Source of the DNA: Nigrospora sphaerica
Lineage: Eukaryota; Ascomycota; Sordariomycetes; Amphisphaeriales; Apiosporaceae
Direction: 5' to 3'
Length of the DNA stretch: 64,000 nucleotides
Assembly: GCA_018287875.1 (NCBI GenBank)
Contig: JAGVVL010000027.1
Coordinates: forward strand, 1,178,001-1,242,000
Positions 23,598 to 34,601 of this stretch are shown here, piece after piece (position 1 is the stretch's first letter; each line of letters begins with the position of its first letter). The notes under the pieces were generated by a model, which had not been told where the DNA came from, searched no databases, and worked only from the letters and a program-made list of their open reading frames with translations. The translations under genes were made by a program, and so were the position numbers.

Positions 23598-24282
23598 CAC
23601 TGCATATGTCGTCGCATGAAACTCGTGTGACACTCCCTGACGCAAGGCTGCCGTGCGGGGTACTGCTCTCTCCTCTTCTCTTTGCTTTTCCCAAGGCCTC
23701 GTACAAGTGCTGTTGTACTGTCGTGGCGACCGATGATGGTTGCAGACCTAAACACTGCCGGCCTTTCTTAAACCACACAAATACAACCGATCCATTTGGT
23801 CTACATCCCTAACCAGTATGGGGAGCGTTTAATGTAGTCCTCTCTCACTTACCAACAAGCATCATGAACTCTACTTAGAGGATCATTGGGGGAACAACTC
23901 AATGAGCATTTGACACAAGCTATGTGGCGTTGTAATGCAGAGGTTATGGGTGGGAAGAGCAATGAAAGTCGTACGCACTTCACTCGACGGCCTGTAGATA
24001 TCTCGCCGAGATGGCTGGCATGGAAAGCTTATCGGCCAATCAAATGTAGAAACGAGCGTGCCCTTTCGGCGGCCTACTCTTTCTTACTCCTGCCTCGCCG
24101 GTCTTGGCGGTTAACCTGGCGCGGCGGTTATCCTGACCAGGTCTACTTGGGTATGCTACTCGCTCACGTGATTGTATGCTGGTCTTGACGTTTGAGGTAA
24201 ATACCCTCCGCACCCCCAGGCCTTTCACTCCAGTGTTTTCTCTCATGTAATGATATCAAGAATCAGACCGTCACTCGCACCC

Positions 24283-24290
24283 GTATATAA
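24283..24290 (+). promoter_or_regulatory. TATA-like box
   Basis: GTATATAA lies about 10 bp before the ATG at 24299. This is very close to the start, so either the 5' leader is extremely short or the motif is coincidental. Confidence 0.25.
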
Positions 24291-24298
24291 CAACCAAG

Positions 24299-24960
24299 AT
24301 GGATCCGATTTTGTCGATGATCTTCTGCATTTGCGGCAGCAACAACGACTACTTTCGACATGATGCTGGCTCTGCACCGATTGTCATCAGTGGGGAGCCA
24401 AGGCCACATCAACCTCCGATTTCTGACCCATCGCGCCGTTCAGCAGAAAAGATTGTCGCCGATGTTATCTATCTTTTGCAGTCTGCTGAGAAAGACGGTG
24501 TTGAGCTCGCCAAAAGGGTCGATGACACCATTGGCGCAGAGGGATGGACAGACTGGATTGCCCAGGAGGTCCTGAACGGCATCACGGAAATATTGAAGGA
24601 AGGTCCAGAGAAGATGGGCAACGCTATGAAAGTCGCGTATGATCGCGCTTCCGAGACCGCAGATGCGTTGTTCTCATTCACTAAGGATCACCCCGAAGTG
24701 ATGGCCGGCATGCTGACGATCATCGCCGTTGGTATCTTGGTGATACTTGCTCCTGCGCTTGTCGAGGCTCTGGGATTTGCAGAGCTGGGCCCAGTCGAAG
24801 GTACGTTATTTCTATTGTTTAAGCTGCATTGAAGACGAGCTATATTGACTTGGTTCTTACAGGTTCATTCGCTGCCTTGTGGGAGAGCACATATGCCGGG
24901 TACATCCCTAAAGGCTCCTTGTTCTCGTTCTTTCAGCGCTTGGGAATGCTCTGGCGGTGA
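24299..24960 (+). CDS. IFI6/IFI27-like small membrane protein
   Basis: Exon 1 is 24299-24800, intron 24801-24862 (GTACGT...TTACAG), exon 2 24863-24960; the joined product is 199 residues. Residues about 138-158 form a hydrophobic helix (MLTIIAVGILVILAPALVEAL). The region around the splice reads LGFAELGPVEGSFAALWEST, then GSLFSFFQRLGM. This glycine/alanine-rich pair of segments matches the interferon-inducible ISG12 (6-16) family, found in animals and many fungi and associated with membranes of mitochondria or nuclear envelope and, in animals, with apoptosis. The N-terminal 130 residues are charged and helical with no signal peptide. The fungal function is unknown; a stress or cell-death role is only inference. 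Confidence 0.78.
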
Positions 24961-27128
24961 ACCTGGAAAGACACGACCATCGCGACGAAGGACGAGACGA
25001 TAACCTCATGAGGTAATACGAAGTGTTTTGAAGAACAATATGGTTTTAGATACTTCGAGGATCAGTTGCAAGAAAAAGTGGCCGAGATCTTGGAGACTGT
25101 GCCGGAAACCGTATCTTCGACCCTATTACCCCTCGACGCTAAGTAGTATTTATCATTGGGTTATATGGAATCGCCTTCATAGCCAACTCACATAGTCGAA
25201 CTTCGTCTTTGGTTGTCTCGGAAACCGTTTTAGTCATGGCTCGGCCCATGGTGTAAGACCTCCTACTTGGAGATTGCACCTACCGAAACTGGATGCTTCC
25301 CAAGCCTGTGCTCAGCTTGTCGAACAAGCTTAGAATCTCTGTCAACTGCTCTCGCTGCATCCTGACCCGGTGCCTCTGGCCATCCGCCAATGCCTGCATG
25401 GGCCTACACGCCAGCCGTGCCTCCCCTCTCCGTAGGCCTGCCTGCCCTTGCAGCCGGTGGTCTCGGGCAACTGAACCCATCCACGGCCACGCGCCGCCCT
25501 CCTGCCAGCTCGAGGGACGCGAGCGATACCGCCTGCTGTCCCCACAGTCGCCGGTGCTTTCTACCTAGGGCCATCGGCAAAGGCTTGTTAATGTTGTTGC
25601 GAGAACGCTCTCTTGCAAGTACCGACTGCGTCGCATTGTTTGTCGTACCATTCGACGCAGCACTGAAAGGCTGGCTGACGACTGGTTGGTGTTCTGCAAG
25701 ACGATAGTCAGCAACGCATGCTTGGACGGCCCTAGACTCAATCCTGGCCATGCCTAGTTCTTTGCTCTTATTGCATGGACCCTCTTCTGCGCGAGCCTTG
25801 GTGGCCTACTTCGGGTTCTGTCGGCAACCACGGCGACGCCCTCATCATCGGGACAGTCGTCGTAGGCCGACATGCAGCCCGAAGCAGCCGCCGCACCCTG
25901 ACTGTATTCGGGGTCGATATCGTACACGGCGTCGATATCGGGATCAGCGTTCGCATCGGGGTCGACTATGGGCTCGTGGTCGGTATTCAAGGTATGGTCC
26001 GCACTCAACTCATGGCCGGAAACCGGCGCATGGCCAGACTCGATTGCCTGGGCTGCGGCGCTTGATCGCGTCACACAAGCGCCTGCTCGGGAACAAGCGT
26101 TGCCAGTCTCTAACCGGCATAGCTAGGGCTGTCAGCCACCGGCTGCTAGGGAGATTGTGGGGAGAACAAAACCAGCCTGTTCACGTAGGGCAAATTTTAG
26201 CCGCGCGGTAGATGCATCACCTTCTCCATTCTCCGATGCGTCAGGTTCCAGTACGACAGCGTGCTGAAGGCACCACAATCTTCGCCCAGCTTGGTCGTCT
26301 TGTTTTAAAGAGACCAGCGGCTCTTCCATATCTTGTCCTTCTGGCCCTTAGTATTGGCCATCGTCGCGCTCGAGTTGGCACAATCGGCTCCCAGGCGGTA
26401 CGGTAGCTGGCTCAATGCTCTTTGCGGCGCCCACGCTGAAATAAGTGCCCAGCATCGGGTTTAAAGGGCGACCCAGCCTCGGCGTTATTGTGCCACCGAT
26501 ACGACGTAAATTCGAAGCACTTTCCTACCTACAACACGCCCAAAAAGTATTCAGGAGCAGTACACGCTCCGTCCCACCTCTACCTGTTCGGACCATCACT
26601 CTGCTACAAGTGAGCTGCGTAATAAATTCCCACCTGTCTCATTACTGCACCTCCGAGCAGTTGAACACCAACCCTTTTCTATCCGTTCCGCCTCGCCAGT
26701 CGCCGACGAAGGCTAGGCCTACGACAGACCTTTCCAGTCATGATTCTCCCTGAACACCAATTCGTGCCCTTCGAATGGTCAATTAGACCGGCCCACCTGA
26801 CCCTCTCCATGAAGCATCGCCTAGGAACATCGCCTATCGAGTTATACTGGCCTTCTTATGGATATGTTTTGTTGTTTCTCCCCTTTCTTTGCTGTTATGG
26901 TTTTTATCATCCTTGATGGCGTCAGTCGCATCGTCTGAGCTGCCATCCTTGCCATTTCTGTGGTTGGCGTGGCTATTGTCCATGTTGTCGACCATGTTGT
27001 CGGGTTGGTTGTTTCTGGGGGTTTTATTGGTGGCAATGGTTTTTTGGCCTCTGATTACTTCTTGCTTCGCCATCGTGGGTGCACTCATCAGCTCTCAGTC
27101 GACCATACCGTCCCTGGGCGATGACAAC
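24961..27128. other. No supported gene; GC-rich unassigned stretch
   Basis: Between 25280 and 26330 long frames overlap on both strands with similar composition, so none can be chosen. The minus-strand series (26074-25754, 25751-25404) contains an Asp-rich repeat-like segment that might be a decayed gene. 26830-27128 is TTG/GTT-rich and precedes the MYND gene; it reads as a hydrophobic extension of that frame but looks like 5'UTR. Confidence 0.4.
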
Positions 27129-28361
27129 ATGAGCGACGTTACCACAGACGAGCGCACCACGGGTTCATGCCTTTTCTGCAACAAAGCGAACTCTCCTCGA
27201 TGCGGCCAATGCCACAGTGCCTTCTATTGTTCAAAGAAGTGCCAGAGTACTGATTGGCCACTTCATAAACTTCTCTGCTCGACCTATAATGCCTTCAACA
27301 CCTCGAGCCGTCCGACCGACGAACATTTTCGAGCTATTGCCTTCCCCGCCAACGGGCTCAGTCCCAAGTTCATGTGGCTTCGTTGCGAGTGGTACGACCC
27401 AGATGATGTTCCTGGCTTCCATTCCCCAGACTACAAATTACTTCTGGGCCCAGATGCAATAACGTCGGATATACCTATCCAGTTCAGTATGGCCTCTGGT
27501 AAACCTCTCACTAACACAATCAGACTCTGCACCAGAGATACCTATCTTGTGGATGGGTCGCAAAAAAACCAGAGCGTCGCATCAGTCACGTCAACCAGGC
27601 GAGTTGGGCCATATCACGATTGGCGCGGTCCGATTACAGCCTACGGTAGGGATGGCGTCCAAGACCAAGCCCATTGCCGGGACCTCGACATGAACGACTT
27701 CCGCCACATAGCTGATTACCTCTCTGTCTATGGTACGGGCCCTCGATCCTTCATTGTCCCGCCACGTGGGGCCACATTCAAAATCCAAGGCGTCAGAATC
27801 AACTGCATCGGTGACCAGAAGCTGTCGAACCGGCCACAATTCGAGTCGGTGGAAATCGACTCGTCCGACGCCATCTTCTCGAATTATCAGACCAATACCT
27901 CGGACATTGCGAAGCGCATTAGACTCCCTATCATCACTCGCAAGCTCCCTATCAACCCCAACTGGCCATGCTGCAAGCCTGGAGTCCCCACCAACAACCA
28001 GGCTGCTACCTTCCTGCACCTGTGTTGTGACTTAGAGACCAAACCCGACCCGTGGAGCGGCGTCTTCGGCTGGGGCTTTGCCGCTCCCCAGTGGCAAATC
28101 GAAGTGGGCAGCATCCTCGTGGTGCGCAAGGACAAGAAGCCATTGTTATCGCTACACGCCGAGGCAGTAAGTCGGTATTGCCAATACGAGGCGAGTCCTA
28201 TTTTGGAGCCTGCGGATATGTTTCATACGGAAACGAGAACGGGGAAAAAGCGAGCATTAGCTAAGATCACGCGGATGGCCTTCATGAAGTACTGGGAGAA
28301 TTTCTCTACAGATAAGGCAAATGAGGGGGTAGGAGACGTTCCCAACCCTTACAAGATGTAG
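27129..28361 (+). CDS. MYND zinc-finger protein
   Basis: I choose the ATG at 27129, giving 410 residues. The frame is open 80 codons upstream, but that part is a very hydrophobic low-complexity translation not expected before a MYND domain; if used it would add membrane segments. The MYND finger is at residues 14-50: C14, C17, C25, C28, C34, C38, H46 and C50, a canonical CxxC...CxxC...CxxxC...HxxxC set. MYND domains bind proline-rich peptides. The remaining 360 residues, with WLRCEWYDPDDVPGFHSPDY and NWPCCKPG, form a conserved-looking domain I cannot name. Single exon with no breaks. The nearest neighbours are the IFI6-like gene upstream and repeats downstream. Confidence 0.82.
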   Translation: MSDVTTDERTTGSCLFCNKANSPRCGQCHSAFYCSKKCQSTDWPLHKLLCSTYNAFNTSSRPTDEHFRAIAFPANGLSPKFMWLRCEWYDPDDVPGFHSPDYKLLLGPDAITSDIPIQFSMASGKPLTNTIRLCTRDTYLVDGSQKNQSVASVTSTRRVGPYHDWRGPITAYGRDGVQDQAHCRDLDMNDFRHIADYLSVYGTGPRSFIVPPRGATFKIQGVRINCIGDQKLSNRPQFESVEIDSSDAIFSNYQTNTSDIAKRIRLPIITRKLPINPNWPCCKPGVPTNNQAATFLHLCCDLETKPDPWSGVFGWGFAAPQWQIEVGSILVVRKDKKPLLSLHAEAVSRYCQYEASPILEPADMFHTETRTGKKRALAKITRMAFMKYWENFSTDKANEGVGDVPNPYKM

Positions 28362-28681
28362 TATCGTTCCAGAAACTCCCTGGGGCCACATCAGCTCAGC
28401 ATAATTGAGTCGTCTAGCATCTCCTCTTCGAATTCTCGTTGCTGGACGTGCTTGCATCTAAAGATCACCCATGGGCCAATTGCTCCTCCGTCTCCGGACA
28501 CGCACCACACAATAATATCTACGATCCGGACCGATACCCAGAATGGCCACGGCCCGACGATTGGCCTAACACCTGGCAGTAGCCGGCAACATGAATGAAC
28601 GGAAACAAGGCCAGCTAGCTTGTGAAAAAGGGTGGTCCAGAAGGCAACGTGCAAAGAACGGCCACTGTGACTCGGAACAGT

Positions 28682-28888
28682 TAGTAGCCGCGACCCATCC
28701 TGTGGCTGTCCATCACCTTCCACGCCGGGTCGAGACAGGCTAGATACCGGTGTGCTATAATTGGCTATTCCGCCTCGTAATGCATGTTAGACTGCCGAGG
28801 AGCCCACAAATGCAGCCAAACGAGCACCATACCCGGGATGCCAGCATTCCTCTGCTCTTGCAGTTGCGCCTTCCTCCCCGCCTAGCAG
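28682..28888 (+). repeat. Diverged direct repeat, copy A
   Basis: It shares with 30359-30565 the blocks TAGCCGCGACCCAT, ATACCGGTGTGCTAT, GCCAGCATTCCT, CTTGCAG and CGCCTTCCTCC in the same order and orientation, with many differences between them. The element type is unknown. Confidence 0.7.
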
Positions 28889-30158
28889 GGTACACACGAT
28901 CTTTCGTGTAGTGCGTGAGACCGGCTCTGCGTGCCTGGACTGGGTGCTTGGTGTGACTGGGGTGGCGTCCTCGGTGCTCGACTGTCGTGGCAAGATGCAG
29001 GTTCAGCGCCCACAACAACCATGTCGGCGCTTGCCGGGCATCTCGCTGACAGCGCCGGCAACCCCGCCACTGACGATCTAGCTCGAGCCGCCTATTGACC
29101 AACGCCAAGTGCCCCCTCTTCTGCCAGAATGGCATGAATCCGTGTGGGCCAGCGCACCGGGCGTCCCAATTAGACAGGCTGAATGGACGGGCTAGAGCAG
29201 CGACAGCCATGAACTACCGTCGGATGAATATCGCTGTCCCAATTGGCATACGTCTCTCGTTTTTCATTGAGTACAATACAATAGCAGCAGCGGTACGGCA
29301 CCGGTCGACCCGAGGAGCATCCCAGAGCCGACCTTGAGCCATGGCAAGGTGGAGGGTGTGGGCTGGGAGAAGCGGAGGTGCTGCTGCCCTCTGTGGGGAA
29401 GGAGCGGGAAGGGCGGGAAGGGCGTTAGGCTAGTGTCATGTTCATGATCGAAGCCATTCCGCAATCCAAGCCTCCCGGCTCCGTCTGCCCCTGCCCAATC
29501 GTCTGTCTCGACCCAACCGAGTGTCTTGCAGGCAGTGAGTAACCTGCCGATGCATCGTGCCTGTTTGGGTGGTCTTGGACTCCAGAAACTGGCGACCTCA
29601 TTTCCCTCACGCCGCACTGTTTTTGCTGTCACACTGGTCCTTGGCACCATCTTTAGTGCCCCGTGTCGGAGAGGAAGAAGAGCCGACTGCCATGGCCGGG
29701 CCCTTCTATGGCGGAGCTGCCGCCTTCGCTAGTCCAACGGCTGCATGGCCGCGGCCGCTTTACGCCGGCTAGCCAATGGAGATCCATGGGACGGCGGCTA
29801 GCACAGCTGGCCGCTTGGCCGCAACCACGACGCAGTCTCCAACCGCGCACTGCAGGTGATTATTGGTTCGGTCGTGGTACTTTCTCTCCTGGCGACAGGA
29901 ATGCTTGCTGGCAAGACCCACCCACTCCACAGCTTAATTGCTTTCGGGCGAAACTGATGTGGAGTCTGACGCGACTCCATAGCACACGAGGGCCACCCAG
30001 CCTTGCCGTTTCGGGAAGCCAGTTTAATTCCCTGTTTCATTCCCTGTTTTCCAACTGGGTGCCAAATTGTCGGGACGCGCTCCCTCCTCTCATTGGTCCT
30101 TATCCGACCAACAAACTGCCCTCCGCTTATCGCCCTCACTGAGGGTCGGCTAGCTCAT

Positions 30159-30317
30159 TGATGCGTGGCCAGGTTGCGTTATCCTTGTCAGGCTGGATCC
30201 TACTACCCTACCTGGGATCGCACTATTGTAGTTGTATTCCTGCCCCACCGGCCATTTCGTGGCAGGCTTCACCTAATACATCATCTCTTCTGCTACTATC
30301 CCAGTGCACGACTCATC
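30159..30317 (+). repeat. Solo LTR-like repeat (159 bp)
   Basis: It starts TGATGCGTGGCCAGG and ends CGACTCATCA. It belongs to the same family as 6833-6944 and 23419-23597; relative to the latter it lacks about 20 bp near the left end. No clear target duplication is seen. Confidence 0.75.
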
Positions 30318-30358
30318 ATACATCATAAGGATCATAAGCATGTTCAATAGTACTCCAC

Positions 30359-30565
30359 GGTTGGTAGCCGCGACCCATGCTTGACTGTCGGCCCTTTTCC
30401 GCGCCGGATCGAAACGGGTGAATACCGGTGTGCTATGGGCTACTTCGCCTGCTCATCCGGACTATGGGCTTGCTAGAGGGCCCACCCCGGGGAAATGAGC
30501 ATACTATCCGGAGCACCAGCATTCCTACACCCTTGCAGCTACGCCTTCCTCCCGGCCTGGTAGTG
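30359..30565 (+). repeat. Diverged direct repeat, copy B
   Basis: This is the partner of 28682-28888. It begins 41 bp after the LTR-like repeat ends. Confidence 0.7.
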
Positions 30566-31690
30566 CATGTCGAAAGTAATCAGCCCAGGCCCACACCATC
30601 GTACACCGGGGTGATATTGGCTGGCTGCTGGAGTCCGGACCCAGTTGGGTGCGCCGTCGGACGACTATGCGCGCTTCGGGGCCCCGCCAGCTGTGCTGAT
30701 CCATCCTTATGGGCACAGGGCTGCCCTGCACCATGCCCATTGTGCCTCGAGTGGATGCCTCTAAGCGATTAGTTTGTTGGCGTCTATTGCCTGCCCTACA
30801 ACTGCCTGCCCCATGACGGCCTACGACGCCCGACGAGAGGGTTACGCTGCTAAAAGTCGCATGCGTAATGTAATATCCCTACATCCGTGAGCGGGGTTAC
30901 GTCGTCTAGGACGACCATTCCATTGCCTCCGACACGCGTCGATCCATTCCTGAGACCATGTGAGAAGCTAGGGTTCCAGAGACGATTCCATTCCAGTGCC
31001 ATCCTGTCCGGCTTACACGGCACGAGACCCAACATTACTAGCATCTACAGGGTGCCTCGCAAGCAGTCTGGCTCCTTGAACCCCCGCCGACAATGGCCAC
31101 GCCTGGCGGTCAGTGCAAGAATGCCCTCGCAATACCGGGTGCGTGCAATGCGTCGTCCGGCCGCCGGGCGAACGAGTGCTAGGCACCTATCGCGGAAGAG
31201 GTGAGATGGAAGCACGCCGATCGTTACTAGAATGTGAGGTGTCTGTTGCCCGACGGCATTGGCCAAGTGGAAAGCTCGCCATGTGAGGTGTCCATGATGC
31301 GGTCTTTGTAACCAGGGCGATTAAACGCAGACACAGAGTTGGCTCGATACATGCTACTGTGTGCTTCTGTATGGATCGGCTGTCAAGTTGCTCTTAGAGT
31401 GATGAAGTGCATATAGCCCTATCTGCGGCATCTATAGTGGGAGGTTCGTGGCTATTTGTAACCACGTTCAGGCTTCTGTCGCCTTCCCGAAAGCCAAAGC
31501 TGGCCTTCCCATATATTAAAGCCTTCACAGTGGCCTCAGGCTCTGAGGCCGCTGCCACACTTATATACGACTGTATGATGTTGCAGTGGATAACCTCACG
31601 TGCCGACAGCTACTCTAACTAAAGCTGGCGTGACCTACTATTAGTATATCCGCCGTTCTAAATTCGAGTAGCTGCTCAGAGCCGGATTAC

Positions 31691-33990
31691 GAGCCGTCCC
31701 CGTTTGGCGGTTGAAGACGCGCCAAGTTACGTTCGCTTATTACTATTTGCCACGGAAGCTGCGAGAAGCAGCCGCCGGGAGTTCCCCTTCACGACGGAGA
31801 TCGAAACAATACACTTCACCCGAGGCCAGGAAAAAGGAATCCGCTCATCAAGCAACGGAGAGACGTATTTATCCAACCGACGGCACTAACAGAAACACCG
31901 GAAGGCACGAGGTACAGGGAACCAGCAGAAGACGACGCCCGTCCTACCCTGACTTGGAGTCCATTTTGACAGGAAACTCAAGTTTAAGGGGCACGTCGAG
32001 ATCCAGGCCGCGAAAGCTACGCAGGCCGCAGGCCATATCAAGTCAGTAGCGGCCACGAACAGAGGACCGCCAGCCAACAGCCTGCACAAGGCGGTCCGGA
32101 CCGTCCTACTACCGGTATCACTGTACGGTAGCGAGGCGTGGTACATGGGCAGGACAGTACCGGCAAAGCAGAAGCACAAGTCAGGGCTGAGGCACACCTG
32201 TACTTGCCCCTTGATACACATCCAAATGACCCAGAAAGCCCTGGTGAAGGCAATCTGGGGCTTGCTGCCGGTCTGGAAGACATTCCCCATGGACACACTT
32301 TCGGCGAGAGCAGACTTCCCGCTACATAGATTGCGCTGGGTGGGGCAAGGTTTCGGTTTGCCTATATGCTGCAGAAAGCGCACGTGGAACATATACTGGC
32401 CGGTCTGGAGGAATCGAGGAAGATACGCCCGTGGAGAAAGGAGTCCCGAATGCAGAGGGCGCTGACCACGCTACAACACACAGCCGCACTACTCCCGCCG
32501 GCCCAGCGGCCGCTACTCTACAATCTGCGGTTTCTCACAGGCTCGAGATAAAACCCCGCAGGAGGAGTCAAGAAGGAAGTCGCAGCCGCCACCTTCGAGA
32601 GCTAGTTCACCGAACAAGCCCCGTGGGATACCACGGTCTTCTCGGACGGGTCCCGGACGAAGGAGGGGATCGGATACAGCTACATGGTATATGAGGGACA
32701 GCAGAGAGCAACGAAAGGTCAAGATTCTCTTGATGTGTGCAGCATGACGTACGACGCGGAAGCTCTCGGGTCGCCACGTAGGTTCGAGAAGGTAATAAAT
32801 TTCTACCCCAGCACCCCCATCACCCTTTTCATTGACAACACAGCCACGATCTTGAGCACCTAGAAAGACGCGCTGACAACATTCCTGTTGGTGTTCGTAG
32901 CCATCAACAGGATTACGGCAGATCGTGAGGTCGCCATCAATGAAGCTCGGGGCACATGGGCATAGAGAAGGACGAGGCCGTAGACGAACTCACGAAAGCG
33001 GGAGCGGAAAAGGGGCCCCGAGACCCCGGCGCCGTGCCCACGGTGGCCGGGATTAAGTCGGCAGCCAGACGACAGATTAGAAAGCAGGCCACAAAATTGT
33101 GGACACATAAGGACACGAACGTACCGGGCCATTTACTTACTGCGAGGATCAAGTATAACGCGAGAAAATGCCCGAAAGCTCTCACATTAGGGAAAATGGT
33201 CATCGGACAGTATCTGGGCGTGCTTTCAGCCCACAGCGACTTCAAACAACATTAAGACCGCTACAACCACCGGGACGCCGAAGTCCACTATGTTTGTACC
33301 TCGGACACACACGGGTGACAGGGGAAAGTGCCGCAGCATATACTACACTACTACATGCTGCGCTCTACGATACACATGTGGCCCGACCCACGAAGCCGGA
33401 AAAGGGGCGGCACGGGACGGAATGGCCAGAGGGCGGCTGGCCGATGTGACTGCATAGGCTCAATCTGACCAGCTTGGCAAGCCGAGACGCTTACTTAGCA
33501 TGGCTTATATAGAGCCTGCTCGAGTTTTAAAAATTCTATTCGACGGCACGGTAATTTGACCGCCTCTGCCATCTCTTCAGGGAGGTAGAGGAATGGTGCT
33601 GTAATAAGGGACGGGCGGAGTACGCAGCAGCGGACGAGTACGACTCGAGAGACTAAGAAGGAGAGGAGGAGATTGTCATCCCACGGGGCGATGGTAACGA
33701 CGGGATGAAGACTGTGAGGTTCTAGAAGACACGAGGTCACCTATCTGGTGGCCACCGGCGACAAAGGAAAGGAGCCACTTAGCAAAGGTTGAGAAATGAA
33801 GGAATGAGTCGGAAGGTTCGGACCGTAGCGACCACCGGCTGCAACATATTTAGTTCTAGAGACATGGTTTTGCTTCTATAGAAATAAGGGCATATGTACT
33901 GGAAACTAGCTAACCACGTCCCATACCCCTGGGAGGCTGCGGCTGCTTCGAAGCCACCATTGACGTTAAATAAATATTATTATTATTGAT
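31691..33990 (+). mobile_element. 5'-truncated, decayed Tad1-type LINE
   Basis: Translating all plus frames gives pieces of the end of LINE ORF2. After about 31700 comes the post-reverse-transcriptase region (IHFTRGQEK, HVEIQAAKATQAAGHI, TVLLPVSLYGSEAWYMG). A ribonuclease H domain follows at about 32600-32880, with FSDGSRTKEGIGYSYMVY, TYDAEALG and LFIDNTATI supplying the acidic residues. A C-terminal tail (DEAVDELTKAGAEKG) runs to about 33450. Frames change repeatedly and stops occur, so it is dead. The reverse transcriptase and ORF1 are missing, as expected of 5' truncation. The 3' end is probably at the AAATAAATATTATTATTATT tract (33969-33988). Confidence 0.8.
33969..33988 (+). repeat. ATT microsatellite, likely LINE 3' tail
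   Basis: A short (ATT)n tract preceded by AAATAA. Simple 3' repeats of this type end many fungal LINEs. It is placed here by position. Confidence 0.6.
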
Positions 33991-34601
33991 AATCTAGCTC
34001 AGCGACCAACTAACCAGCTGGCACGGGTTCACCTGTTGATAAGTGCATGGTGGGGAAGACTAGCTGCCATGGCGTCCTTCACTGCTAGGCGTCGCCGCTT
34101 CTTGTCGCGAGTTGGAGGCCATCATGGCCAAACACTGGGCCATCTACCAGTTCTGTGGGCTGTTTTGAGCATATGGCTACGGGTGCGCTTAGGCATACAC
34201 AATTCCAGCTCGGCCCATTAACCCACCAGGTCCATGGGCCGAAACTGGCCGGGATGAAAGCCATGGGCTCCCATTGTATAAGTCTAGATGTGATGAAGTA
34301 CTTGCACTATCCTGGGCGTGGCGGCAGTTGGGTGTTACCATCCCCGGCCGAGCTGAAAGGGCGTCGAACTGAGCCCCAATCTGGCGCTGGGGAGATCTTC
34401 TACGTCCAGGACGTGGTCAACAGGACGCGAATGCAATTCCTCTCTGGGCCGGTCCCTCTGGGGGCCGCGACACGCGACTTCACGTGACTTGAAGTGTCAC
34501 CGTCCGCCATCGAGGGCGCTTATAAGCCCAAAAAGGTGGGGTGACAGGCTTCCCCCGCACCCGCTGGAATCCCATGTTACTTCTCTCTCTCGCCAACCTC
34601 C
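33991..34601. other. Intergenic
   Basis: No gene is supported. The last 30 bp are a CT-rich stretch typical of a fungal 5' leader. Confidence 0.5.

Larger units (their letters stand above)
22723..24298. other. Gene-free stretch with an LTR-like repeat
   Basis: Apart from the repeat at 23419-23597 nothing is supported. The last 60 bp carry a TATATAA-like motif at about 24283-24290, just ahead of the next start codon. Confidence 0.5.
28362..31690. other. Gene-poor stretch with dispersed repeats
   Basis: It holds the direct repeat pair 28682-28888 / 30359-30565 and the LTR-like repeat 30159-30317. Frames at 29095-30142 overlap on several frames and strands in GC-rich sequence and are not supported as genes. 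Confidence 0.5.

Noticed and set aside
25280..26329. Overlapping frames on both strands suggesting a gene
   Set aside because: No family resemblance, no splice structure, and equal support on both strands.
26889..27128. Hydrophobic N-terminal extension of the MYND protein
   Set aside because: Low-complexity TTG/GTT-rich sequence, also open on the other strand; more likely 5'UTR, and a good internal ATG precedes the MYND finger.
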